DNA of 64,000 nucleotides, taken from Blastopirellula sediminis (GTDB lineage Bacteria > Planctomycetota > Planctomycetia > Pirellulales > Pirellulaceae). The position numbers and the translations under genes are program-made. Positions 34,489-42,764 of the stretch are shown here, in pieces. Location: the NCBI RefSeq assembly GCF_020966755.1, contig NZ_JAJKFT010000010.1, positions 1,824,720 to 1,888,719 of the forward strand, given 5' to 3'. The notes beneath the pieces are model-generated. The model was not told where the DNA came from, made no database searches, and was given only the letters and a program-made list of their open reading frames with translations. Every line of letters starts with the position of its first letter. The stretch's first letter is position 1.

Positions 34489-36171
34489 TCACGCCGGCGG
34501 AAATGTCAACAAGAATGTCGCCCCCTCTCCTGGTTCACTCTCGACTTCGATCGTGCCGTTCAAATCCCGCACGATTCCATGGACGACCGCTAGTCCTAGT
34601 CCCGTTCCTTCGCCGACTTCCTTCGTCGTAAAGAATGGGTCGAAAATCTTACTTTTCAATTCCTTCGTGATGCCGCACCCAGAGTCTTTGACGGCGATCG
34701 ATACCGACAAGAAAGAGGGGGCGTCGCCGCTTGGGGCGTCATGTGGCGATGTCGCCAGTCGCGCGCTAGTCATGATTTCGATTCGCCCAGCGTCTTGAAT
34801 GGCGTCCTGGGCGTTCAAACAGAGGTTGAAGAGAACTTGCCGCAGTTGGCCGACGTCGGCCAGGATGGGCGGAATGGAGGAGTCGCAGTTCACGATGATT
34901 TCGATGTTGGCATCGACCAGGGGACGCAGCATCGCGACGACGTCGCGGGCGACTTGGTTTAAGTCGACGAGCGACTTTTCCAATTTCTGTCGACGACCAA
35001 AGGTCAGCAATTGCCCGGTCAAGCGAACGGCGTCTTCGGTTGCGGTGACGACTTTCGCCATGTCGTCCAAGCGAGGGTCATCTGGAGTAAAGCTCGCCAT
35101 CACGCAGTCCGAATAGCCCAGAATCACTTGAAGTAGATTATTGAACTCGTGGGCGATGCCGCCGGTGAGCGTACCAATCGCTTCTAGCTTTTGCGACTGG
35201 CGCAATTGCTCTTCCTTTTCCGTGAATTCAGCGGCGCGCAGATCACGTTCCAGGACGATGCCTGCGAGATGCGCCGCGGCGGACACCACTTCCTCTTCGA
35301 ACTCTCCCGGCGCCCTTTTTTTGTGACGGCAAACCAAAATGGCGCCCAGAGGCGATCCGTGCGGATTCCGAATCGGCTCTAGCCAACCATCCAGGAATGG
35401 TTTCGTGCTATCCGCAAAGGCGAAACGCTCAATGACCTCGATCGCTTCCTCCCCGAGTCGTGTGCGCTGGTTCGCCTTGATCGCGGACGCAAGGGGCCGC
35501 GAATGGTCGACGTCCCACCAGCCGAGAGTTTTGGATTCTCCACCGGGCGTCTCTGGGGACGACAGCAGGTTATGAATGCCGCCACCGGATTCGCTCCAGC
35601 CGACGATTGCGCAGCATGAATCAGGCGAGGAAGCCTTGATGCACTGTTCCAGTTCAGAGAGCACGATTTCGACCGACTCGCCGGACGCGATCAACTCAAG
35701 CATGCGATTGCTATCGGCCTGAATTCGATGCAGCATTCGAATCTCGCTGACGTCGCGCACCGCGGAGGTGACGAACATGCCGTTGGATCCCTCGAACATG
35801 CGCAAGCGAATCTCAACGGGAATCTCTTTCCCATCGCTTCGCAGACCCAGCACTTCCCGAAACTGCCCCATCGGTCGTAGCAGCGGGTTTTGCATATAGG
35901 CTTGCCGAAGGGCAACGTGCCCTTCGCGATACCGAGCAGGCAAAAGCATTTCGACGCTTTGCCCGATCAATTGGTCCTGAGCGTATTGAAAGATCTCGCA
36001 CAGTTGGTCGTTGACCAAGGAGATGCGACCAGCGGAATCGGAAATGACGATCGCGTCGGGGACGGAAAGCAACAGCTCGGAAAACTGGCTATCGGACGCG
36101 GAAATGACCGGCGGTTGCGCGAAACCGGCTGCCGGCGTGAATTGCGTCTGGGGATCCGCCGTCGTCATCAT
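34489..36171 (-). CDS. PAS-GAF sensor histidine kinase
   Basis: This 560-residue cytoplasmic kinase has an N-terminal PAS domain (about residues 30-150; DAIVISDSAGRISLVNDQL). A GAF-like region follows at about 155-310 (CCAIVGWSESGGG, LGAILVCRHKKR). HisKA has the His in GTLTGGIAHEFNNLLQVILG, then a HATPase domain (N box FNLCLNAQDAI; DSGCGI; GTGLGLAVVHGIV). The AHEFNNLL type is typical of hybrid or NtrB-related kinases, but this protein has no receiver domain. It is divergent from the HD-GYP regulator across a 225-nt gap, which makes that regulator its most likely partner. The FixL/J pair lies downstream on the same strand. Confidence 0.9.
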   Translation of the reverse strand: MMTTADPQTQFTPAAGFAQPPVISASDSQFSELLLSVPDAIVISDSAGRISLVNDQLCEIFQYAQDQLIGQSVEMLLPARYREGHVALRQAYMQNPLLRPMGQFREVLGLRSDGKEIPVEIRLRMFEGSNGMFVTSAVRDVSEIRMLHRIQADSNRMLELIASGESVEIVLSELEQCIKASSPDSCCAIVGWSESGGGIHNLLSSPETPGGESKTLGWWDVDHSRPLASAIKANQRTRLGEEAIEVIERFAFADSTKPFLDGWLEPIRNPHGSPLGAILVCRHKKRAPGEFEEEVVSAAAHLAGIVLERDLRAAEFTEKEEQLRQSQKLEAIGTLTGGIAHEFNNLLQVILGYSDCVMASFTPDDPRLDDMAKVVTATEDAVRLTGQLLTFGRRQKLEKSLVDLNQVARDVVAMLRPLVDANIEIIVNCDSSIPPILADVGQLRQVLFNLCLNAQDAIQDAGRIEIMTSARLATSPHDAPSGDAPSFLSVSIAVKDSGCGITKELKSKIFDPFFTTKEVGEGTGLGLAVVHGIVRDLNGTIEVESEPGEGATFLLTFPPA

Positions 36172-36183
36172 TTGCTCCGTTGA

Positions 36184-36420
36184 TTAGCTTTGACGCGAAA
36201 CGCTGAAAAAGTCCTTTACCACCATCGGCGGCAAGTCCTCTAAACATTGCAACTTCTCGGCGGGCAACCGCAGAATAAAGGAACTACCTACTTCCTCCAG
36301 GTGTAATATCAATTGACCGAGTGCGAATTGCGAAGCATCTATTCCTAGTTTCGTATTCCAGCCGATCGTCCCCCAAGGCGGGAGTGAATAGAAAGCATGT
36401 CGATCTGCCCCCCCATTCAT
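36184..36420 (-). CDS. Candidate small protein upstream of the kinase (78 codons)
   Basis: The frame ends with TAA 12 nt before the kinase start and would be in the same operon. Its C-terminal part, LEEVGSSFILRLPAEKLQCL followed by EDLPPMVVKDFF, looks like a real folded protein, whereas the first ~10 codons lie antisense to the start of the HD-GYP gene. The true start may be a rarer codon inside the gap, as the ATG at 36420 has no clear ribosome-binding site. No family is recognised. If real, it fills the otherwise empty divergent gap. Confidence 0.35.
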   Translation of the reverse strand: MNGGADRHAFYSLPPWGTIGWNTKLGIDASQFALGQLILHLEEVGSSFILRLPAEKLQCLEDLPPMVVKDFFSVSRQS

Positions 36421-37503
36421 GAAGCGCGTCGTGCGAAAATCTTGGTGGTCGATGACCACGAACCTGTTCGCGGTTTGATCGTTCGCTGGCTTCATCAAGA
36501 TGGGCATGAGGTCTTGCAAGCGGGAAGCGTGGAGGAGGCGGAGCGAATCCTCCATACCCAAGCGGTCGACGTCGTCACCTCGGACATAAAGATGCCAGGC
36601 TGTTCGGGAGGGGACTGGGCGCCAAAGGTATCACAGAGGTTCCCAGAAATGGGCATCTTGATGATTTCCGCTTGCGAAGATACCCGTCTTGCGATTCGTA
36701 CTCTCACGCAAGGGGCATGGGGGTATCTGATCAAGCCGATTGCGAAGGAGGAATTGACCTTCCAAATTGGGCGCATGATCGAGCGTCGAAACTTCTTGAT
36801 CGCGGCGAAGGAAATGACGCAGCGGCTCAAGGAGACGGTACGCTGGCAAACGCAAATGCTGCGCGAGTCGCATCAAGAGACCATTGAGCGACTCATTTCC
36901 GCCTCGATGGTGCGAGACGATGAAACCGGCGAACACATTCGGCGGATTGGAATACTGAGTGCGATTGTCGCCGAGACCATGGGGTGGTCCGCGAGCGAGG
37001 TCGATTCGCTACGTCTTGCGGCGCCGATGCATGACATCGGCAAGGTGGGAATTCCCGATTCCATCTTGCGCAAGCCTGGCCCGCTTTCCCACGAGGAATA
37101 CGAGGTCATGAAAACGCATACCACAATCGGAGCGAAGATTCTCGCACATTCAAATCTTCCCATGATCCAAATGGCGGAGACGATCGCACTTTGCCACCAT
37201 GAGCGCTGGGACGGATCCGGCTATCCAAACGGGCTTAGCGATGTAGAGATCCCATTGGCGGCCCGAATCGTCGCGGTTGTCGACGTATATGACGCCTTGA
37301 CGCATGATCGCGTCTATCGATCAGCGCTTCCTGTCGACGTCGCCATCCTTGAAATTCAGCGCGGAGCGGCCTCTCACTTTGATCCAACCATCGTAGAAGC
37401 GTTTCGAGAATGTTGGCCGCGCTTTGAAAGCGAGGTAGAAAAGTTCGTTACCCCCGAGGTAGGCGAGCCGGCGCTGTCGTCGCCCGTTCCAATGTCCCCA
37501 TGA
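36397..37503 (+). CDS. HD-GYP domain response regulator (c-di-GMP phosphodiesterase type)
   Basis: This 368-residue protein has a receiver domain (Asp19/Asp20, phosphoacceptor Asp63 in TSDIKMPG, Lys113) followed by a short coiled linker and an HD-GYP domain. The catalytic elements are DDETGEHIRRIG, HDIGKVGIPD (His212, Asp213), KTHTTIGAKIL, CHHERWDGSGYPNGL (His267, His268 and the GYP signature) and VVDVYDALTHDRVY. All expected metal ligands and the GYP triad seem present, so it should degrade cyclic di-GMP when phosphorylated. The divergent PAS-GAF kinase is the probable partner. No diguanylate cyclase is encoded in the window. Confidence 0.93.
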   Translation: MSICPPIHEARRAKILVVDDHEPVRGLIVRWLHQDGHEVLQAGSVEEAERILHTQAVDVVTSDIKMPGCSGGDWAPKVSQRFPEMGILMISACEDTRLAIRTLTQGAWGYLIKPIAKEELTFQIGRMIERRNFLIAAKEMTQRLKETVRWQTQMLRESHQETIERLISASMVRDDETGEHIRRIGILSAIVAETMGWSASEVDSLRLAAPMHDIGKVGIPDSILRKPGPLSHEEYEVMKTHTTIGAKILAHSNLPMIQMAETIALCHHERWDGSGYPNGLSDVEIPLAARIVAVVDVYDALTHDRVYRSALPVDVAILEIQRGAASHFDPTIVEAFRECWPRFESEVEKFVTPEVGEPALSSPVPMSP

Positions 37504-37570
37504 GCCAAGCGGTTTCGCCACTGGCGCTGAATTCTCACAAAGAAATGAAGTTAACTGCGGATTGGAACGC

Positions 37571-37990
37571 ATGCTAAGGCATACAGTCACCAGCATTTCG
37601 GGAACGGGAGTCGTACTTGGGGATCTGAAATGCATCTTCCGAGCCAATCAACTCAAAGTTCAAGCGATACGTTCTTGCGATATCGGCAATGAGCGATGGT
37701 GGGGTTCGTGGCAAAGAATTGTCGTGCTTGACTCTCGAGAGTCTTCCAGTCGCGCGCTCGACGTGTTGCCAGCTCTTAAGGCGATCAATGGCAGCCTACC
37801 AATTATCGTCGTCGCAAGTGAGGCGGAACGGGCCTTTACGTTGCTTTCGATCGCACGCCTGGATGGAGCGGAAGGGATCTGGTTTTCGGAATCTGGAACG
37901 GCGGCGCACTTATTGCAACTCTTGGAAGAGGCGGATCGAAAACTCACGCGTTGGGAAACGCATCTGGAACAAGCGCAACGCAAAAACTAA
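37571..37990 (+). CDS. Degenerate receiver-like protein
   Basis: The 139-residue product from the ATG at 37571 has a CheY-like pattern. RIVVLDSRESSSRALDVLP stands where the phosphoacceptor strand would be, LPIIVVASEAERAFTLL resembles the switch Ser/Thr strand, and LDGAEGIWFSESG stands where a receiver has a Gly-Ala and Lys-Pro. The invariant Lys is replaced and the acidic pocket is not obvious, so it is unlikely to be phosphorylated normally. It follows the HD-GYP gene by 67 nt in the same direction. A phosphorylation-independent interaction domain acting on the HD-GYP protein or its kinase is a reasonable inference. The family call is tentative. Confidence 0.6.
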   Translation: MLRHTVTSISGTGVVLGDLKCIFRANQLKVQAIRSCDIGNERWWGSWQRIVVLDSRESSSRALDVLPALKAINGSLPIIVVASEAERAFTLLSIARLDGAEGIWFSESGTAAHLLQLLEEADRKLTRWETHLEQAQRKN

Positions 37991-38011
37991 GCGTGCGATC
38001 TAGTAATCCGC

Positions 38012-39331
38012 TTAGCCCCAAGGCTGGCGGTAGTCTTGTTGTTGCAGCAGTTCGTTGGCCGCTCGATCGTTAACGACCGTCTCGGTTTTTGCATCCCATT
38101 GCAGCGCCCGTCCGAGGGCCTGCGAAACGTAGGCCAGATGTCCTGGCGTGATGGAGCGGTGTCCTGTTTCGGCCGGGCAAATGCACGCTCGGCGAGTACG
38201 AACTCCGTTCAGGAAGTTCTGCATGTGGTTGTCCGAGGCGTAAACCTTTTCTGAGCCTGGGTCGAACTTGGCGTCGGTCCACGCCGGCTGGGAAGCCTCA
38301 ATTTTTCCACGGGTAACGAATACCCAGCCTTTGTCGCCGACTAGACGCGTTCCGACTTTGTTTCGGCTCGAGATGGAACTCTTCGCTCCGCCTTCGTATT
38401 CGCACTTAAGCTCGTATTGGAACGGCGTGTTGTAGATATCGGTTTCTGGGAACGTCCAGCCGACCGCTTCGACTTTCACGGGGCCTGATTGATCTAAATC
38501 GAGCGCCCAGTGCGTGATGTCGTTGTGATGGCCGATCCAGTCCATCAGCACGCCGCCGCCGAAAGCGCGATGACCTCGCCACCAGCGATGGTGCCGGGCC
38601 TGCATGTAGGGCAGCATCGGTGCAGGACCGCACCAGAAATCGTAGTCGAGATGTTCCGGCGGTTTGACGACCGTCGGATCGCCTTGCGGCTTGTCATACC
38701 CCGGCGGCAAGCCAACTTCGATCGAGCGGATCTCCCCCAAGTGCCCGTTGTGAACCAATTCCACTGCGCGACGAAATCGCCAATCGCTCCGCTGTTGGCT
38801 GCCGGTCTGGAAGATCGCCTTTTGTTTGGCGACTTCGCGGTAAACGGTTTGCCCTTCGCGAAAAGTGTGCGTGACTGGCTTCTCGCAGTAGACGTCCTTG
38901 CCGCCCCGCAGCGCCTCCAGGGTACATAACGCATGCCAATGATCGGGCGTCGCGACGACGACCGCATCGATATCATCCCGTGCGCAGATGTCGCGGTAAT
39001 CGCGCGTCATCGAAACGCCGGTCTTGGAACCATACTTCTGATCGATATATTCTCGACCGGCTTGTAGCCCGAACTGCCTTCCGTTTCCCCAAGGCTGATC
39101 ACGGTAGTGCAACGTGTCGACGTCGCAAACGGCGACAATCTGAGCGTCGGGGGAGTGCAGTAGATCATCAACCAGATTGAATCCCCGCGATCCCAGCCCC
39201 ACCACGCCAACCGTGATCCGTTCGCTGGGAGCGGCCTTCGCGGAAGAAGTAAGGATCGATGGCGCTGCCGCCGCGGCGGCTCCTACGGCGAGAAACTTGC
39301 GACGGGTTAGTCCGGTGAACGACTGGGGCAT
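38012..39331 (-). CDS. Tat-exported Gfo/Idh/MocA family oxidoreductase
   Basis: The ATG at 39331 gives 439 residues opening with a twin-arginine signal (LTRRKFLAVGAAAAAAP). The Rossmann motif is VGVVGLGSRG near residue 41. The family motif DVYCEKPVTHTFREGQ contains the catalytic-region E-K-P. The C-terminal alpha/beta domain carries DWIGHHNDITHWALDLD. Tat export is expected because NAD(P) must be bound before export, as in glucose-fructose oxidoreductase. It probably oxidises or reduces a sugar, for instance at C3, outside the cytoplasm. The DUF1080 gene lies 83 nt upstream in the same direction, which fits a 3-keto-glycoside route (oxidise, then cleave). The substrate is unknown. Confidence 0.9.
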   Translation of the reverse strand: MPQSFTGLTRRKFLAVGAAAAAAPSILTSSAKAAPSERITVGVVGLGSRGFNLVDDLLHSPDAQIVAVCDVDTLHYRDQPWGNGRQFGLQAGREYIDQKYGSKTGVSMTRDYRDICARDDIDAVVVATPDHWHALCTLEALRGGKDVYCEKPVTHTFREGQTVYREVAKQKAIFQTGSQQRSDWRFRRAVELVHNGHLGEIRSIEVGLPPGYDKPQGDPTVVKPPEHLDYDFWCGPAPMLPYMQARHHRWWRGHRAFGGGVLMDWIGHHNDITHWALDLDQSGPVKVEAVGWTFPETDIYNTPFQYELKCEYEGGAKSSISSRNKVGTRLVGDKGWVFVTRGKIEASQPAWTDAKFDPGSEKVYASDNHMQNFLNGVRTRRACICPAETGHRSITPGHLAYVSQALGRALQWDAKTETVVNDRAANELLQQQDYRQPWG

Positions 39332-39414
39332 GAGGCGTTCCTTGAGTTGGCGACGGAGATAGGAATTGGAAAAGCGGGAGAGGGAAGGGGCGACTTGCAG
39401 CGCAAGCGGGACGT

Positions 39415-40266
39415 CTAGACTTCCTGAATGCGGATGTTCTTCCAGCGGCAGACGAGTCCTTTGGGCCATTGCTTGCCGCCATGAACTTGCAGTCCGATCG
39501 AGCCGCTTCGCCCCAGGATGCTGAAGACTTTCTGTTTGTCGTAGCCTGGCAACGTCGACGTCTCGCCGTTGAAGTGACAAATCTTGACGCCGTTGATCCA
39601 GGTCGTAATCTGCGGAAACTTGCCGACGCAACGAATGCGGGCCGTATTCCATTGATTCACGCGCCACGTCTTCAGCCACGTTTCGGGTGAGCAGCTGTAT
39701 TCGTAAACCCCTTCAGGCCACTTCAAGGCGCGGGGATCAGTGTGCGTGGAGTAACTTACGAGCGATCGATCCTTCGCGAGGTTGCCGGTGAACTGAAACG
39801 GCATGATCGCGAAGGAGCCTGGCATTTCGCCTCGCAAGTGCCCGACATTCCCATTGTCGTGGTGGTCGACGTACATCTGAAATCCGGAGGCCTGCTCGTT
39901 GCACCGAAAGAAGACGCCGCTGTCGATTCCCCAATCAGGACGCATATCAATCGACAATTCGAAGTCGGCGAACTTTTGATCGGATAACAGCAAGCCTCCC
40001 TTACCGGAGCCAGGCGGATCTTGCTGACCAATCAGCACGCCGTTTTCGACGCTCCACCCTCCGCCAGGGCCATGTAGCGATTTCTCGGAATTCACATGCC
40101 ATCCGGCAAGACTTTGTCCGTCGAATAGTTCGATCGTTTTCGCGGCGTTGGTGGGGGACGCCTCATCCGCCTTTCCGAGCGCAGTATAGGCGGCGCTGGC
40201 GGCCAGTCCGGCAAGACGACTGCGGCGAGACAGAGAACGCGTACCAAGTTCAGCGGAAGAAGACAT
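39415..40266 (-). CDS. DUF1080 exported protein (LamG-like, probable 3-keto-glycoside hydrolase)
   Basis: From the ATG at 40266 the product has 283 residues. The N-terminus RSLSRRSRLAGLAASAAYTA looks like a Tat signal. A single DUF1080 domain follows, from IELFDGQSLAGWHVNSEK through FELSIDMRPDWGIDSGVFFR and the W-N-x-x-R-I-R-C pattern to the final WKNIRIQEV. It lies upstream of the exported Gfo/Idh oxidoreductase in one operon and is divergent from the ROK regulator, with 161 nt between the start codons. Joint action on glycosides with the oxidoreductase is inferred from context; some DUF1080 members have been shown to cleave 3-keto-disaccharides. Confidence 0.88.
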   Translation of the reverse strand: MSSSAELGTRSLSRRSRLAGLAASAAYTALGKADEASPTNAAKTIELFDGQSLAGWHVNSEKSLHGPGGGWSVENGVLIGQQDPPGSGKGGLLLSDQKFADFELSIDMRPDWGIDSGVFFRCNEQASGFQMYVDHHDNGNVGHLRGEMPGSFAIMPFQFTGNLAKDRSLVSYSTHTDPRALKWPEGVYEYSCSPETWLKTWRVNQWNTARIRCVGKFPQITTWINGVKICHFNGETSTLPGYDKQKVFSILGRSGSIGLQVHGGKQWPKGLVCRWKNIRIQEV

Positions 40267-40362
40267 CAATGCACCTACGCTTGGGACAACGGAAGGAGGT
40301 CAGTCGAAGGGAGGGGGCGGAGCGGTTGCCGGGACGATTGGCACGATCTGGCCAGCAAATGG

Positions 40363-40390
40363 TTGACTTTTTTTGAAATCGAAATAATAT
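40363..40390 (+). promoter_or_regulatory. Near-consensus sigma-70 promoter of the ROK regulator gene
   Basis: TTGACT (40363-40368) and TAATAT (40385-40390) are separated by 16 nt, each with one mismatch to consensus, 38 nt before the ROK start codon. The spacer is a T-rich/A-rich run (TTTTTTTGAAATCGAAA) that could be read as an operator half-site pair of the NagC/ROK type. Strong promoters are rarely this clear in this window. Autoregulation by the ROK protein is plausible. Confidence 0.65.
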
Positions 40391-40427
40391 CTTAGGCAGT
40401 TCAATCGTCGCCCGCAAGGAAATTTAG

Positions 40428-41603
40428 ATGCAGGCCGTTAAAACGAAACAGCGCGCGATCGCGGAAGCGGAATCCGAGTTGATTCGATTGGTGCGCCAGA
40501 CCGAATCGGTCTCACGCGTCGAGCTTGCGCGGCAATTGAGCCTGGCTCCATCGACGGTTGGTTTGTACGTCGATCGCCTGGTTGGTGAAGGTTTTCTCCA
40601 AGAGGGACGCAAGGCGACCAGCAGTTCCGGGCGTCCGCCGACCATCCTGGAACTCAATCCCGAGGCTGGTCACTTCATTGGGGTCGACTTCGAGGCTTCG
40701 CAAATCGCCATCACCTCGGTCGATTTCTCTCAACAAGTCCTCCAACAAGAGGTCGTCCGAATTCTCGCCTCCGATTCGGCCGCCCGCGTGGTGGAGAAGA
40801 TCGAAGCTGGGATCCGCTCGATTAACCACGGCAGTCGGCTGCTGGGTATTGGCGTCGGCGTCCCTGGCGTCGTCGACCACCAGCTTGGCGAGGCCGTTCA
40901 CTATCAACATATTGCGGGCTGGCAGCATATCCCGCTGGTCGAGCATTTCACGCAACTATTCGACGTTCCCGTCTATATCGAAAACAACATCCGCGCGATG
41001 GCTCTGGCGGAGCAGTGGTTTGGTTCCGCTCGCGGCGTGAGCGATTTCGTTTGTCTCGGAATTCGCAGCGGTATCGGCGCAGGCGTCGTGATCGACGGTC
41101 GGCTGCATACCGGGCGGAATGGACTGGCCGGCGAAATCGGCAACTGGCCCTGCGAACGTCCCGAAAAAGGTGCGCGAGAACTGGTTCCGCTGGAGCGGAT
41201 CGCGTCAGTGCGGGCGATTCTCGATCAACTGGCGAAACGCATCACGGGTGGCGCGAAGACCACTTTGACGCTCAAACGGAACCGAGTCGACCTGGAAGAC
41301 ATGGTCGCCGCGGCTGAGAACCACGAGCCGCTAACGCTGGAAGTTTTGGAATCGGCGGCCGGCGTCGTTGGACGCGTAATCGCGCAAATCAGCTTGCTAT
41401 TGAATCCCGAAAAGGTGATCGTCGCGGGGCCGTTGGCGAAATTGACCGACGCGTTCCTCGAACCAATCCGCCAGGTCGTTTACCCCTTATCCAATACGAA
41501 GCATGCCAGGGCGCCGCAAATCGTCGCTTCCGAGTTTGGCATGCATGGCGGTGCGTTGGGCGCCGCTGCGCTGGCCGTACATCAGTGGAAACCATCGCGC
41601 TGA
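40428..41603 (+). CDS. ROK family transcriptional regulator
   Basis: This 391-residue protein starts at an ATG with AAGGAAA seven bases upstream. A winged helix-turn-helix (about residues 12-75; SRVELARQLSLAPSTVGLYV) precedes a ROK sugar-kinase-like domain (IGVDFEASQIAI; GIGVGVPGVVD; YIENNIRAMALAEQW; GIRSGIGAGVVIDG; GLAGEIGNW). The zinc-binding Cys cluster normal after GEIG in ROK proteins is missing; only one Cys is left, in NWPCERP. NagC/XylR-type members sense sugars or sugar phosphates. The gene leads a same-strand set of dioxygenase, oxidoreductase and two transporters, so it is the likely regulator of this locus, including the divergent DUF1080/oxidoreductase pair. Confidence 0.9.
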   Translation: MQAVKTKQRAIAEAESELIRLVRQTESVSRVELARQLSLAPSTVGLYVDRLVGEGFLQEGRKATSSSGRPPTILELNPEAGHFIGVDFEASQIAITSVDFSQQVLQQEVVRILASDSAARVVEKIEAGIRSINHGSRLLGIGVGVPGVVDHQLGEAVHYQHIAGWQHIPLVEHFTQLFDVPVYIENNIRAMALAEQWFGSARGVSDFVCLGIRSGIGAGVVIDGRLHTGRNGLAGEIGNWPCERPEKGARELVPLERIASVRAILDQLAKRITGGAKTTLTLKRNRVDLEDMVAAAENHEPLTLEVLESAAGVVGRVIAQISLLLNPEKVIVAGPLAKLTDAFLEPIRQVVYPLSNTKHARAPQIVASEFGMHGGALGAAALAVHQWKPSR

Positions 41604-41684
41604 CGACAACTGCTGTTCCTTCCCGACACGCTCATTGATCGAATCTCACAAGACAAACGGAACCTATTTTCAGGAACTCCTCTC

Positions 41685-42695
41685 ATGACCGACAAAGGGT
41701 TGAACGTCTCGCCCATCAGTGTGCCTAAACAACAGTCGTACGGTGGAGAGGTTTTTCCGCTCGTTCTGCGTTGCGAGTCCGAATCGATGACGGTAGAGGA
41801 CGCCGTCAACTGGGCCAAGGAGAATCATGTCGATCTGTTGCGACAGTGTCAGACGCATGGAGCGATCCTGTTTCGTGGGTTTCCGTTAAGCGAACCGGCG
41901 GAGTTTGATCGCTTTATCGCCGCGTTCGAGATCGAAAATTTTCCCTATGAGGTCTCCCTTTCCAACGCGGTTCGAACCAACTTTACCCCGCGTGTTTTCT
42001 CGGCCAACGAGGCTCCTTCGACGGTGACCATCTATTTGCACCACGAAATGGCCCAGACGCCGATCTTCCCCAGCAAGCTGTTCTTCTGCTGTTGGCAAGC
42101 GGCCGAAGCAGGAGGCGCCACGCCTCTTTGCCGTTCCGACGTGTTGTTTGACCAGATGCAAGAGCGGTTTCCTCAATTCGCCTATGACTGCGAAACGAAA
42201 GGATTGAAATACTCGAACGTCATGCCGGCCGCCAACGACGCTTCCTCCGGCATGGGACGTAGTTGGCAGAGCACATTCCGGGTCGAGACGCGGGAAGAAG
42301 CCCAAGCGCGGATGTCTGAGTACGGATACGCCTGGGAGTGGCTGGAAGACGGCAGCCTTCGCGCCACAACGCCGATCTTGCCGGCCGTCCGCGAAGTTTC
42401 GCCTGGACGCAAAGTTTTCTTTAACCAATTGATCGCCGCTTTCTGCGGTTGGAAGGACAGCCGCAATGATCCTTCCAAGTCGATCACTTTCGGCGACGGG
42501 AGCCCGCTTGATCGGGGCGTCGTCATGGAAGTGGCCAATATGGCGGAACAATTGACGTTCGACCTGCCATGGCAAAACGGCGACGTCGCGCTCGTGGATA
42601 ACTTCCTGGTCATGCACGGCCGGCGAACGTTCCAAGGCCCGCGAAAAATCCTGGCTTCGCTGTTGGAGATGGGACAACACGCTCACGCGACGTAA
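41685..42695 (+). CDS. TauD/TfdA-family 2-oxoglutarate- and Fe(II)-dependent dioxygenase
   Basis: This 336-residue enzyme of the TauD/clavaminate synthase-like group has the facial triad H-x-E (His119, Glu121 in YLHHEMAQ), as in clavaminate synthase, with a distal His in NFLVMHGRRTFQGP. The Arg of this segment should bind 2-oxoglutarate. AILFRGFPL near residue 60 and EAGGATPLCRSDVLF are typical family stretches. Members hydroxylate substrates, and in taurine or alkylsulfonate dioxygenases the product breaks down to aldehyde plus sulfite. The neighbours (sugar regulator, Gfo/Idh oxidoreductase, MFS importer, TauE-type exporter) make a sulfonate or amino-sugar substrate thinkable. A SyrP-like hydroxylase is the main alternative. 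Confidence 0.88.
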   Translation: MTDKGLNVSPISVPKQQSYGGEVFPLVLRCESESMTVEDAVNWAKENHVDLLRQCQTHGAILFRGFPLSEPAEFDRFIAAFEIENFPYEVSLSNAVRTNFTPRVFSANEAPSTVTIYLHHEMAQTPIFPSKLFFCCWQAAEAGGATPLCRSDVLFDQMQERFPQFAYDCETKGLKYSNVMPAANDASSGMGRSWQSTFRVETREEAQARMSEYGYAWEWLEDGSLRATTPILPAVREVSPGRKVFFNQLIAAFCGWKDSRNDPSKSITFGDGSPLDRGVVMEVANMAEQLTFDLPWQNGDVALVDNFLVMHGRRTFQGPRKILASLLEMGQHAHAT

Positions 42696-42764
42696 ATCGT
42701 AACCCTTCTAGTTTGACGACTCGCATTACGGCCACGCTGGTCGACACGAAAGACAGGATAACTC

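Noticed and set aside
39332-39679. N-terminal extension of the exported Gfo/Idh oxidoreductase
   Set aside because: It would be antisense to the DUF1080 gene reading and would bury the Tat signal; the ATG at 39331 places the signal at the N-terminus.
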